This document shows positions 29,552 through 39,119 of a stretch of DNA of 64,000 nucleotides, in pieces. The stretch spans positions 19,991 to 83,990 of the forward strand of contig JBGDCZ010000005.1 in NCBI GenBank assembly GCA_048493715.1. Reading direction: 5' to 3'. The position numbers and the translations under genes were made by a program. The stretch is from Arsenophonus sp048493715. GTDB taxonomy: Bacteria > Pseudomonadota > Gammaproteobacteria > Enterobacterales > Enterobacteriaceae. Each line of letters starts with the position of its first letter. Position 1 is the stretch's first letter. The notes under the pieces were generated by a model that was given only the letters and a program-made list of their open reading frames with translations, had not been told where the DNA came from and ran no database searches.

Positions 29552-30094
29552 ATGACATTAAAAGAGTTAGTGGTTGGTTTAGCCACCCAGATACGTAGTA
29601 TTTGTATGATCGGGTTACATGTTTTTCATAAACGTGAAACTAAAATGTACCCTGATGAACCGGTTTATTTACCGCCTCGTTATCGCGGCCGTATTGTATT
29701 AACCCGCGATCCTGATGGTAAAGAGCGTTGTGTTGCTTGCAATTTATGTGCGGTAGTTTGCCCTGTTGGCTGTATTTCATTACAAAAAGTAGAACAACCA
29801 GATGGCCGTTGGTATCCGGAATTTTTCCAGATCAATTTTTCCCGCTGTATTTTCTGCGGCTTGTGTGAAGAAGCTTGTCCAACTACCGCGATCCAACTAA
29901 CTCCCGATTTTGAGATGGGGGAATATAAACGCCAAGATCTGGTCTTTGAAAAACAAGACTTATTGATTTCCGGGCCAGGTAAATATCCCGATTATAACTT
30001 TTATCATAAAACTGGTATGGCTATTGATGGTAAAGATAAAGGTGAAGCTGATAATGAAGCTAAGCCTATTAATGTCAAAGATTTGTTGCCATAA
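29552..30094 (+). CDS. nuoI: NADH-quinone oxidoreductase subunit I
   Basis: NuoI is the ferredoxin-like subunit carrying the two 4Fe-4S clusters N6a and N6b that lead to N2. It has 180 residues, identical in length to E. coli. Both ligand sets are complete: CVACNLCAVVCPVGC and CIFCGLCEEACPTTA. The YLPPRYRGRIVLTRDPDGK segment precedes the first cluster. An AGGGAGG ribosome site sits upstream of the start, 17 bases after nuoH. Confidence 0.97.
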   Translation: MTLKELVVGLATQIRSICMIGLHVFHKRETKMYPDEPVYLPPRYRGRIVLTRDPDGKERCVACNLCAVVCPVGCISLQKVEQPDGRWYPEFFQINFSRCIFCGLCEEACPTTAIQLTPDFEMGEYKRQDLVFEKQDLLISGPGKYPDYNFYHKTGMAIDGKDKGEADNEAKPINVKDLLP

Positions 30095-30106
30095 GGAGCG
30101 ATGTTT

Positions 30107-30640
30107 ATGGAGCTTACATTTTATGTCTCCGGATTGGTTGTTATTTTGGCGACGCTTAGAGTAATAACACACACCAATCCAGTACATGCGCTGTTATATC
30201 TGATCGTTTCCATATTAGCCTTATCGATAGTTTTTTTCTCTCTTGGCTCTTATTTTGCAGGTGCATTAGAGATTATCGTCTATGCCGGGGCTATTATGGT
30301 GCTATTTGTGTTTGTGGTGATGATGCTTAATTTAGGTAAATCAGTTGTTGAGCAGGAACGTGTCTGGTTACATCCATCGGCCTGGATTGGCCCAACTATC
30401 CTTTCAATAGTATTACTTAGCGTTATTATTTATGCCATTTTTGCAATAAAACATAGTGAGATCAGCGGTGAAATAATTAGTGCTAAGCAGGTTGGTATTA
30501 GTTTATTTGGTCCGTACGTATTAGCCGTTGAGCTAGTTTCATTATTGTTATTGGCAGGGTTGGTGGTGGCATTTCATATCGGGCGTGAAAATCGACTTAA
30601 CCATTGTGATAATCATTCTGATGTGGAGGAACCGTTATGA
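30107..30640 (+). CDS. nuoJ: NADH-quinone oxidoreductase subunit J
   Basis: NuoJ is a membrane subunit with five helices, including the bulged helix 3 important for coupling. I place the start at ATG 30107 rather than 30101: it lies eight bases after AAGGAG, whereas the earlier ATG is only two bases away, and MELTFYVSG matches the family N-terminus. The product is then 177 residues (184 in E. coli, differing at the C-terminal tail). The key segment YAGAIMVLFVFVVMMLNLG is intact. The stop overlaps the nuoK start. Confidence 0.94.
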   Translation: MELTFYVSGLVVILATLRVITHTNPVHALLYLIVSILALSIVFFSLGSYFAGALEIIVYAGAIMVLFVFVVMMLNLGKSVVEQERVWLHPSAWIGPTILSIVLLSVIIYAIFAIKHSEISGEIISAKQVGISLFGPYVLAVELVSLLLLAGLVVAFHIGRENRLNHCDNHSDVEEPL

Positions 30641-30939
30641 TCCTTCTGCAACATGGTTTAATTTTAGCGGCGATTTTGTTTGTTTTAGGCTTAAGTTGTT
30701 TGCTGATCCGGCGCAATCTTCTTTTTATGTTAATTGGATTAGAAATAATGATTAACTCAGCAGCTTTGGCTTTTGTGGTTGCTGGTAGTTATTGGGGACA
30801 AGCTGATGGTCAAGTCATGTATATTCTAACGATTAGCTTGGCTGCGGCGGAAGCAAGTATAGGATTGGCGTTGTTATTGCGACTTCATCGTAATCGCCAG
30901 AACCTTAATATTGATGAAGTCAGTGAGATGCACGGATGA
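30637..30939 (+). CDS. nuoK: NADH-quinone oxidoreductase subunit K
   Basis: NuoK is a 100-residue, three-helix membrane subunit, the same length as in E. coli. The conserved membrane glutamates needed for proton translocation are visible in IGLEIMINSAALAF and SLAAAEASIGLALLLRL. It overlaps both neighbours by four bases (ATGA junctions), so translation is coupled to nuoJ and nuoL. Confidence 0.97.
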   Translation: MILLQHGLILAAILFVLGLSCLLIRRNLLFMLIGLEIMINSAALAFVVAGSYWGQADGQVMYILTISLAAAEASIGLALLLRLHRNRQNLNIDEVSEMHG

Positions 30940-32783
30940 ATTTACTTTATTTAACCATTCTGCTGCCACTATTGGGATTTCTACTGCTGGCGTTCTCGTG
31001 TGGGCGTTGGTCGGAAAATTTGTCCGCTAGCATAGGTGTTGGTTCGGTAGGTTTGGCAGCACTTGTTACATTTTGGCTTGCGATTGATTTTTGCTCTAAC
31101 AATGTTGATGGTGGTTATGTTTATAGTCAGATATTGTGGAATTGGATAACTATAGCTGACTTTAACATTCCTATCACACTAATGCTTGATGGTTTATCGT
31201 TGACTATGTTAGCGGTTGTCACTGGCGTCGGTTTCTTAATTCATCTATACGCCTCTTGGTATATGCGTGGTGAAGAAGGTTATAGCCGTTTTTTTGCTTA
31301 CACCAATTTGTTTATTGCCAGTATGGTTGTTTTAGTATTGGCTGACAATATGATGCTGATGTATCTTGGTTGGGAAGGCGTTGGGTTATGTAGTTATTTG
31401 CTGATCGGTTTTTATTATACCAATCCAGAAAATGGCAAAGCAGCTATGAAGGCTTTTTTTGTCACACGTATTGGTGATGTATTTTTAGCAATTGGCATGT
31501 TTATTATCTATAACCAATTTGGCACACTGAATTTCTATCAGTTGAGCATATTGGTTCCACAGCAAATTGCCGCTGGTTCTTCACTGATTAATTGGACAAC
31601 TTTAATGATCCTAGGTGGGGCAGTGGGTAAATCGGCTCAGTTGCCTTTGCAGACCTGGTTAGCTGATGCCATGGCAGGTCCAACTCCTGTTTCAGCACTT
31701 ATTCATGCTGCAACAATGGTTACTGCTGGTGTTTATTTAATTGCTCGTACCCATGTTCTGTTCTTAATGGCACCGGAAATATTGCATTTAGTTGCTATTA
31801 TCGGAGCGATCACTCTACTATTGGCAGGATTTGCCGCTTTAGTACAAACTGATATTAAACGTGTGTTAGCGTATTCTACTATGAGCCAAATCGGTTATAT
31901 GTTTTTGGCATTAGGTGTTCAGGCTTGGGATGCGGCTATTTTTCATTTAATGACCCATGCATTCTTTAAGGCTCTACTCTTTTTATCCGCCGGTTCGGTG
32001 ATTATTGCCTGCCATCATGAACAAAATATATTTAAGATGGGTGGCTTGTGTAAGACTCTACCCTTTATTTATGGTTGTTTTTTAATCGGTGGTAGTGCCT
32101 TGGCGGCGATACCTCTAGTTACTGCTGGCTTCTATAGTAAAGACGATATTTTATGGGGAACAGCTCTTCAAGGACACAGCGTTTTACTATGGGCTGGCCT
32201 AATTGGTGCATTTATGACCGCACTTTATACCTTCCGTATGATTTTTATTGTCTTTCATGGTAAAAAACAGATCACAGCTCAAGCTGTCGGAGGTATTGCC
32301 CATACCCTTCCGTTATTAGTGTTAGTGGTATTATCGACATTTGTTGGTGCTTTGATAGTACAACCATTAGAAGGTCTATTTCCCGCCAGTATAGCAATCA
32401 ATGAGTCCGGTAAAGTCATGCTGGAAATTGTTTCCGCGATTGCTGCATTATTGGGTCTCGCATTAGCAGTATTCCTCTATCTGGGTAAACCTAAATTTGT
32501 TAAATTTATTGCTAACAGTGCAGCTGGTCGTTGGTTTACTGCTTGGTGGTATCAGGCTTGGGGATTTGACCAAATCTATAACTTTATTTTTGTAAGACCA
32601 TTTAAAGCAATTGCTCAGCTACTGGAAAACGATCCTGTTAATTCATTAATGAATCTTCCAGCAGTGATATCACGTTGGGCTAATAAAGGCTTAACTTTCA
32701 GCCAAAACGGGCAGATCCGTTGGTATTTGGCTTCTATGGGGTTAGGGGCAGTGTTGATGTTAGCACTGTTACTTCTGGTTTAA
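30936..32783 (+). CDS. nuoL: NADH-quinone oxidoreductase subunit L
   Basis: NuoL is the distal antiporter-like membrane subunit with the long lateral helix that braces the membrane arm. It has 615 residues (613 in E. coli). Conserved elements include MMLMYLGWEGVGLCSYLLIG with the essential glutamate, GAVGKSAQLPLQTWLADAM with the channel lysine, HAATMVTAGVYLIAR and DIKRVLAYSTMSQIGYM. About sixteen membrane segments are predicted. The frame is open throughout. Confidence 0.97.
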   Translation: MNLLYLTILLPLLGFLLLAFSCGRWSENLSASIGVGSVGLAALVTFWLAIDFCSNNVDGGYVYSQILWNWITIADFNIPITLMLDGLSLTMLAVVTGVGFLIHLYASWYMRGEEGYSRFFAYTNLFIASMVVLVLADNMMLMYLGWEGVGLCSYLLIGFYYTNPENGKAAMKAFFVTRIGDVFLAIGMFIIYNQFGTLNFYQLSILVPQQIAAGSSLINWTTLMILGGAVGKSAQLPLQTWLADAMAGPTPVSALIHAATMVTAGVYLIARTHVLFLMAPEILHLVAIIGAITLLLAGFAALVQTDIKRVLAYSTMSQIGYMFLALGVQAWDAAIFHLMTHAFFKALLFLSAGSVIIACHHEQNIFKMGGLCKTLPFIYGCFLIGGSALAAIPLVTAGFYSKDDILWGTALQGHSVLLWAGLIGAFMTALYTFRMIFIVFHGKKQITAQAVGGIAHTLPLLVLVVLSTFVGALIVQPLEGLFPASIAINESGKVMLEIVSAIAALLGLALAVFLYLGKPKFVKFIANSAAGRWFTAWWYQAWGFDQIYNFIFVRPFKAIAQLLENDPVNSLMNLPAVISRWANKGLTFSQNGQIRWYLASMGLGAVLMLALLLLV

Positions 32784-32802
32784 TTAAGGGATACATTGCG
32801 CC

Positions 32803-34323
32803 ATGCTACTACCTTGGCTAATACTTCTTCCCTTCATCGGTGGTTTGCTATGTTGGCAGTCCGAGCGATTTAATAAACGGGCACCATGCTATTTAGCACT
32901 GCTTGTGATGGGGTTAACATTGCTCCTTTCTGTGTTACTTTGGTTGCAGGGAAATTATTCATTAACTAATAACTTAGAATTGCCACAATGGCAAGCGATC
33001 TTTTTCATGCCATGGATCATGCCATTGGGTATTAATATCGCCTTAGCCATTGATGGTTTATCATTATTAATGATAGTGCTAACGGCTATCATGGGTATTT
33101 TTTCTGTATTAAGTTCTTGGAGCGAAAATCAACCTAATCAGGGTGCTTATCATTTTCATCTGATGTGGATTTTAGCTGGCGTCATGGGAATTTTCATGGC
33201 GGTGGATCTGTTTTTGTTTTTTTTCTTCTGGGAAATGATGTTGATTCCGATGTATTTCCTGATTGCTAATTGGGGCCATAAAGGATCGGCAGAACGTATC
33301 CATGTAAATGCGGCAACTAAGTTTTTTATTTATACCCAAGCAAGTGGCTTGATTATGTTGATGGCTATTGTTGCATTAGTATTAATTCATTATCAATCAA
33401 CGGGTATTTGGACATTTGCTTATGACGATCTATTAAATACCAAAATGTCAGCAATGACCCAGTACCTATTAATGTTGGGATTCTTTATTGCCTTTGCGGT
33501 GAAAATGCCTTTAGTTCCTTTTCATGGCTGGATGGCAGACACACAGGAGCAGTCACCAACTGCTGGTTCAGTTGATATTTCGGGTATTATGCTCAAGACC
33601 GCGGCTTATGGTTTATTGCGTTTCACATTACCATTATTTCCCGAAGCATCGATTCAATTTGCCCCTATCGCCATGGTGCTAGGCGCGATCAGTATATTTT
33701 ATGGTGCTTGGTTGGCCTTCAAACAGACAGATATCAAACGTTTAGTTGCTTATAGTAGTTTGTCACATATGGGGTTTGTTACGGTCGCAATTTATGCTGG
33801 TTCTATCCTTGCGTATCAAGGCGCAGTGTTACAGGTTATTACTAATGGTTTATCAGGTGCCGCGTTAATTATTATTAGTGGTCAACTTTATGAACGTACC
33901 GGAACACGTGATATGCGCATGATGAGAGGATTATGGAAACGGATCATGTGGCTGCCTGGATTATCACTATTTTTTGCGGTAGCGACTTTGGGGATACCGG
34001 GCACCGGAAATTTTGTCGGTGAATTTATGATCCTATTTGGTACTTTTGCGCAATTTAAGTTCGTAACAAGTATTATAGTATTTGGGCTGGTGCTGGCGTC
34101 TATCTATGCACTTTGGATGATGCAGCAGGTTTATTATGGTACACCAAAATCGGAAAAAGTATTGCCAGCTTTGAATGGTCGCGAAATGTTGGTTTTATTG
34201 ACGTTAGCATTGTTATTAGTGGTATTAGGTTTTTATCCGCAACCGGTGTTAGATACTTCCAAAAATGTTATGGAATCGCTTCACAGTTTATATTCTATTT
34301 CATTTTCAACATTAAGGTCGTGA
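32803..34323 (+). CDS. nuoM: NADH-quinone oxidoreductase subunit M
   Basis: NuoM is the second antiporter-like subunit of complex I, 506 residues here (509 in E. coli). Conserved motifs are FFFFWEMMLIPMYFLIANWG with the essential glutamate, FAVKMPLVPFHGWMADTQEQ with the channel lysine and TDIKRLVAYSSLSHMGFV. It lies 19 bases after nuoL and six before nuoN. A plus-strand frame at 34113-34346 is a shadow. No frame damage is seen. Confidence 0.97.
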   Translation: MLLPWLILLPFIGGLLCWQSERFNKRAPCYLALLVMGLTLLLSVLLWLQGNYSLTNNLELPQWQAIFFMPWIMPLGINIALAIDGLSLLMIVLTAIMGIFSVLSSWSENQPNQGAYHFHLMWILAGVMGIFMAVDLFLFFFFWEMMLIPMYFLIANWGHKGSAERIHVNAATKFFIYTQASGLIMLMAIVALVLIHYQSTGIWTFAYDDLLNTKMSAMTQYLLMLGFFIAFAVKMPLVPFHGWMADTQEQSPTAGSVDISGIMLKTAAYGLLRFTLPLFPEASIQFAPIAMVLGAISIFYGAWLAFKQTDIKRLVAYSSLSHMGFVTVAIYAGSILAYQGAVLQVITNGLSGAALIIISGQLYERTGTRDMRMMRGLWKRIMWLPGLSLFFAVATLGIPGTGNFVGEFMILFGTFAQFKFVTSIIVFGLVLASIYALWMMQQVYYGTPKSEKVLPALNGREMLVLLTLALLLVVLGFYPQPVLDTSKNVMESLHSLYSISFSTLRS

Positions 34324-34329
34324 TCCGTC

Positions 34330-35784
34330 ATGAGCATAACTTTTGAACAATTGATCGCATTGTCGCCGCTTTTGATTGTTGGGCTATTAGTAGTGATTGT
34401 GATGTTATCCATTGCGTGGTGGCGTAGTCATTTAACCAATGCCACTTTAACTATAGCCGGTTTTATTATTGCACTTTTTGCTTGCTTTTTAATTGATGAT
34501 AAATTACCCATCTACGTGACGCCAGTAATCTATGTCGATAAGTATTCGCTCTTATATACAGTACTTATTTTGATTGCCGGCATCGGTACATCAATTTACG
34601 CCTATGCATGGCTTGAAGGATACCCGGATAATGAAGAAGAATTTTATTTGTTATTAACTATTGCGGTAACGGGAGGGATCTTGTTATCGATGACCAATCA
34701 TTTAGCAACCTTATTTATTGGTATTGAATTAATTTCATTGCCGTTATTTGGTTTGGTTGGCTATGCCTTTATTCAGAAGCGTTCATTGGAAGCTAGTATC
34801 AAATACATGTTGTTATCAGCGGCCGCCTCTGCATTTTTATTGTTTGGTATGGCATTACTTTATGCTGAATCAGGTAGTTTAGCCTTTGCTAAATTAGGTT
34901 TAAGCCTAAATGAACATATTATTCACTATCCGGTCATTATGGTTGGTTTAGGGATGATGTTGGTCGGCATTGGTTTTAAACTATCTTTTGTACCATTTCA
35001 ATTATGGACGCCGGATGTTTATCAAGGTGCGCCAGCCCCAGTAGCAACATTTTTAGCTACCGCTAGCAAGATTAGTATTTTTGCAGTTTTAATGCGTTTA
35101 CTGATGACAACCCCTATCACGGAGAGTCAGGCGTTATACTTAGTACTAACCATTATTGCCATTGCTTCAATTCTGTTTGGCAATTTGATGGCTATTTCAC
35201 AACAGAACATTAAGCGTCTGTTAGGTTACTCATCTATTGCGCATATGGGATATTTGCTACTGCCGCTGATTGTTTTACAGATTGATAGTATGGCATCGCA
35301 AATCACGGTAACAATCTATTTTATTGGTTATTTATTTGCCAGTTTAGGTGCTTTTGGCGTTGTCAGTATTCTCTCAAGTCCCTATTGCGATAATGATAAA
35401 GACGATATGAATGCCTATCGTGGATTATATTGGCGTCAACCGATGTTAGCGATTATTTTGACTATCATGATGCTATCGTTAGCCGGAATACCGATTACTT
35501 TAGGTTTTATTGGTAAATTTTATATCCTCATTGCTGGTATTAATGCCAATTTATGGTGGTTAACGGCAGCAGCTATTGGCGGCAGTGTGATTGGTTTATA
35601 CTATTACTTACGCTTTATAGCCAGTTTATATTCCCGCGAATCAATAACTAATGGCCAGCGTCATAAGCGGCTGAATATTAATTTAGCCACCTTATTTGCG
35701 CTATTATGTGCGATTATTACAATTTTATTGGGCATATGGCCACAACCTTTGTTTGAGATTGCAGTTGCTGCTTTGGCGGCATAA
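34330..35784 (+). CDS. nuoN: NADH-quinone oxidoreductase subunit N
   Basis: NuoN is the third antiporter-like subunit and the last gene of the operon, 484 residues (485 in E. coli). Motifs include LFIGIELISLPLFGLVGYAF, GFKLSFVPFQLWTPDVYQGA with the channel lysine, and QNIKRLLGYSSIAHMGYLLL. It is followed directly by a strong intrinsic terminator, marking the end of the transcript. With it, all thirteen nuo genes are intact, so the organism should have a working complex I. Confidence 0.97.
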   Translation: MSITFEQLIALSPLLIVGLLVVIVMLSIAWWRSHLTNATLTIAGFIIALFACFLIDDKLPIYVTPVIYVDKYSLLYTVLILIAGIGTSIYAYAWLEGYPDNEEEFYLLLTIAVTGGILLSMTNHLATLFIGIELISLPLFGLVGYAFIQKRSLEASIKYMLLSAAASAFLLFGMALLYAESGSLAFAKLGLSLNEHIIHYPVIMVGLGMMLVGIGFKLSFVPFQLWTPDVYQGAPAPVATFLATASKISIFAVLMRLLMTTPITESQALYLVLTIIAIASILFGNLMAISQQNIKRLLGYSSIAHMGYLLLPLIVLQIDSMASQITVTIYFIGYLFASLGAFGVVSILSSPYCDNDKDDMNAYRGLYWRQPMLAIILTIMMLSLAGIPITLGFIGKFYILIAGINANLWWLTAAAIGGSVIGLYYYLRFIASLYSRESITNGQRHKRLNINLATLFALLCAIITILLGIWPQPLFEIAVAALAA

Positions 35785-35802
35785 ATAGCATTATGCTTTC
35801 AT

Positions 35803-35832
35803 AACCCAGCGTTAGTATCGCTGGGTTTTTTA
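35803..35832 (+). terminator. Intrinsic terminator of the nuo operon
   Basis: A perfect 9-bp stem AACCCAGCG / CGCTGGGTT with a 7-base loop is followed by a run of six T residues. It begins 19 bases after the nuoN stop. Confidence 0.93.
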
Positions 35833-35931
35833 TGCTTGATGTTGCTAAAGCTAGCTATAGCGAATAAAAATAGGTTAGTGGCTTAGATTGAAAAATGATT
35901 TATCGGTTGGTAAGTCAAGAGGATAGTAATA

Positions 35932-37088
35932 GTGGTTAATATTACCGGGTTCATGGCAAGCGTTCAGCAATTTTTATCTGAACTAAAATTGGAGTGGCTT
36001 GCCAGTCAGCAATTTTATCCTCAATTTTATTGGTTGGTATCATCGTGATGGTCTGGAAGAAGTGGCTTTACTTGGTGAGGTAAAACGTTTTAGCAGTATT
36101 GCCGCTGCTGAACAATTTTTACAGCAACAAACCGCTATAACAACCATGTGCGTCTGGGGATTAAATGCTTGGCAGCCACTGCCAGATGATAAATATTATG
36201 CCGGTCTGGTTGGTGATGATAGCTACTTATTCTGACCTCGAATCGAATTTCGTTATTATCAGACAAAGTGGATATTAGTTATCAATATTGTTGATCAGCA
36301 AGATCTGCAACATGCTTTGCAATTTTTATCTGAATTGAAATCGGTTAAGCCGATTCCACCAATCAATACCGCTATTATGCCCGTCCAACATTTACCTGAA
36401 TATAGCCAGTGGCGTGATTTAACTACTCAGGCGGTGCAACTTATTAATACTGGTGTTCTGGATAAAGTAGTGGTTGCTCGCCAAACGGATATTTAGTTAA
36501 CGGCACCGCTAAATGTAGCCAGTCTGATGTCAGCCAGTAAAACAGTTAACCGGCAATGTTATTACTTTATGCTGTCATTTAACGCTCAACAGACATTTTT
36601 ATCATCAATACCAGACACCAGAGCGGCTTTCTTATCGTAAATTTCACCAATTTTATACTGAAGCATTAGCGGGAATAGTAGTTAATTCAGCTGATAAATT
36701 AATTAGCCAGGCCAATTCTCATTGGTTAATGAATGATGATAAAAATCAGCATGAGAATCTGCTAGTGGTAAATGATATTTGTCAAAGATTGCAAGATAAT
36801 ATTGCCATGATTAACATTTCCGCACCAGATATTATTCTGTTACGTAAGATCCAGCATTTGCGTCGCTTTATTCATGCCAGCTTACGGCATGCGAGTGATA
36901 GTGATTATTTATGCCGTCTACAACCAACAGCTGCGGTTTCTGGCATGCCGAGGAAAATAGCAACACATTTTTTACAGCAAAATGAGCCTATTTGTCGTGG
37001 CTGGTATTGTTAAGGATTCAGACCCTTGGCAATAATGGCTTGAAGTTGAAAATAAAGCCGCTGGATTACAAACATTGCTAATACCACA
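35932..37088 (+). pseudogene. menF: menF (isochorismate synthase), multiply broken with internal deletion
   Basis: MenF converts chorismate to isochorismate at the entry of menaquinone synthesis (about 431 residues). A GTG start at 35932 gives VVNITGFMASVQQFLSEL, then LASQQFYPQFYW, a stop, and in other frames ALLGEVKRFSSIAAAEQFLQ, VLDKVVVARQTDI, DKNQHENLLVVNDICQRLQ, LRKIQHLRRFIHASLRH and LQPTAAVSGMPRKIA. After RGWY the next readable block is AGIVKDSDP, so about 40 codons are missing there. The gene closes with VENKAAGLQTLL. At least six stops or frameshifts are present, so it cannot produce isochorismate synthase. Confidence 0.92.
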
Positions 37089-37141
37089 TTATTCTACTAT
37101 AAAAGTTGATTTTAGCTATAAAAATAATTTTTTAACCATAG

Positions 37142-38173
37142 TTTATTGAACTGGAATTTAGTTGGTGGCAATCTACTAGCCCCTGGTTAGTAGATGGTAA
37201 AAATCGCTCGCCAGTATTAGTCGCTGATTGGCATGTGTGGCGACAGAAAAAAGGTTTGGTAATTGCAGGTAGAATGTGGCCTTAGGAAGGGGAGAAAGTT
37301 GCTCAGTGGGCCAAAATGTTAGGTTGGCCAATAAAGTGATGTTTTATCTCAAACCGGGCAACCCTTACTATGTGTTGATCTTTGGTTAGCCGTCAGCGCG
37401 GCGCGACAGATCCTGTAAAATGCCCAATTAGTCGTTCAGTTTGGCTCATTTAACCAATAAACGTTTATTATAATGGCAAGAAGCATGTCAACCTGATGAA
37501 TACTGGATTATAGATCACATTCCCGGTCGTTTAGATGTGACCAACTATCGCTGTAGGCGATTAGTTAGTACGGTGTCTGATTGGTTAATTGCCCATCCGG
37601 CAATCGCTGATTTACCATGGGCAAATTCGTTAATGAATATTGTAAATACTGTTCATAACAGGGTCAAAAAACAGTTTACTGAACAATTTTCAGAAGTGGT
37701 GATGGTGCATTAATTGGCAGCACTATTACCGAAAGCGGGGCAACTTTTTGTCGGTAATAGCTTGATTGTCCAATTAATTGATGCGCTCGGCCAGCTACCT
37801 GCCGGTTATCCAATATATAGTAACCGTGGTGCGAGTGGAATTGATGGTTTGATTACCACCCTAGCCGGTGTGCAATCTTAATGCTAAACCCACTTTGGTG
37901 ATCATTGGTCATATTTCGGTACTTTATGACTTAAATAGCTTACATTTGTTACGTGCTTGCTCTGTGCAAATGGTACTGATTGTGGTGAATAATAATGGTG
38001 GCCAAGTATTTTCCATGTTACCTACACTAGAACAGGAAAGAGAACGTTTTTATTGCATGTCTCATCATCTCCAATTTAAGTATGGGGCAGCTATGTTTGG
38101 TTTATCTTATGCCACCCCTTCAAATTGACAGGAATTAAAAAATACCATCAATAATTATTGGCAACAGTGCTGA
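37142..38173 (+). pseudogene. menD: menD C-terminal remnant (SEPHCHC synthase)
   Basis: MenD is the thiamine-diphosphate enzyme acting after MenF (about 556 residues). Here the first 170 or so residues are absent; homology starts at ELEFSWWQSTSPWL and continues VLVADWHVWRQKKGLVIAGR, DVLSQTGQPLL, YWIIDHIPGRLDVTNYRCRR, LPKAGQLFVGNSLIVQLIDA and LPAGYPIYSNRGASGIDGLI. Stops or frameshifts interrupt it near 37285, 37340, 37388, 37472, 37711 and 37880. The ThDP motif reads GHISVLYDLN where active enzymes have GD, so a metal ligand is also lost. It follows menF as in E. coli, but the next genes of the men cluster are not seen before yfaZ. Confidence 0.9.
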
Positions 38174-38517
38174 GCACGATGATGCCGGAAATCTGTGAGG
38201 CTCCATACCTCACCTTTCATCTTTATGCTCAAAATTAAATGGGGGATGTGTTCATCTCATTCCTCCAGTTTTATTTTGATATAGATAGAAAATGTATTTA
38301 AAAAATAATTAGCAGGTGTTAGATAATTTTTATTAATCTCATAAAGTCATACCGAATTCATTTCTAAGCTAATAAAGTATATAACCAATCAAAAATACCT
38401 ATTGCTGTGATATGCTAAGCGAAATCTTTTTTTACAAAAGATAATCATAATTAAAAAGAAAATATATTATCGCTATTTTAGTAACCAATATAATTAGTAG
38501 CTTAGGATAACTATCTG
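38174..38517 (+). other. Non-coding gap between menD remnant and yfaZ
   Basis: About 345 bases without a supported gene. In an intact enterobacterial men cluster menH and menB would follow menD, but I cannot recognise either here. The right part is AT-rich and presumably contains the yfaZ promoter. Confidence 0.45.
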
Positions 38518-39060
38518 ATGAAAAAGTTTTTATTACCAGTAACAGTTGGCTGTATTTTGTTCTCTGGGCATTCTAATGCGGCTGTTGTTAGTGCACAAGT
38601 AGGAAACGATTTTACTGAAGTTGCGGCGGGTATTGGCAATAAAGGTACGGGCTTAGCTATAAACGGCAACTGGGCACGTAGCGATCATGACGGCCAAGTA
38701 GCTAGTTTAGGGGCGACGTTTAGCTTACCTTTAGGGCCTTTTACTGCTTATATTGGCGGTAAAAGCTATTATTTATTACCAAAAGATAATAATCATGGTT
38801 TTGCCCTTGTGGTTGGCGTTGGTGCTAATTGGAAAATTATGCCATCGATGGCTTTATATGGTGAAATTTATGGCTCACCACGTGATTTAACTTCTGACAA
38901 TTATGCCTATCAGGAAGTGGATGTTGGCATCAAATATGAAATTATTAAACCATTAGTCATTAATTTTGGTTATCGTTTTATTAAAGTGCAAGGTAGGAGT
39001 AATCATCCTAATAATACTATTGCAGATGGTTTTTACCTTGGTGCTGGCCTGAATTTCTAG
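38518..39060 (+). CDS. yfaZ: YfaZ-family outer membrane beta-barrel protein
   Basis: YfaZ is a small outer-membrane protein of unknown function. The 180-residue product matches the E. coli length and opens with a Sec signal peptide, MKKFLLPVTVGCILFSGHSNA, split here as MKKFLLPVTVGCILF and SGHSNA, with cleavage likely after the Ala at residue 21 (SNA/AVV). The rest alternates short amphipathic strands: GTGLAINGNWARSDHDGQ, ATFSLPLGPFTAYIGGKSYY, and YQEVDVGIKYEIIKPLVINF, and ends in ADGFYLGAGLNF, with a terminal Phe typical of barrels. It is intact amid broken genes and has its own terminator. Confidence 0.88.
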   Translation: MKKFLLPVTVGCILFSGHSNAAVVSAQVGNDFTEVAAGIGNKGTGLAINGNWARSDHDGQVASLGATFSLPLGPFTAYIGGKSYYLLPKDNNHGFALVVGVGANWKIMPSMALYGEIYGSPRDLTSDNYAYQEVDVGIKYEIIKPLVINFGYRFIKVQGRSNHPNNTIADGFYLGAGLNF

Positions 39061-39074
39061 TTGTGTTGATGTTT

Positions 39075-39106
39075 CGCACCATAAAAAATTATGGTGCGTT
39101 TATTTA
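39075..39106 (+). terminator. Intrinsic terminator between yfaZ and tyrP
   Basis: A perfect 10-bp stem CGCACCATAA / TTATGGTGCG with a four-A loop is followed by TTTATTTAT. It lies 15 bases after the yfaZ stop and 14 beyond the convergent tyrP stop, so it may serve both genes. Confidence 0.85.
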
Positions 39107-39119
39107 TCTCAAATTAATG

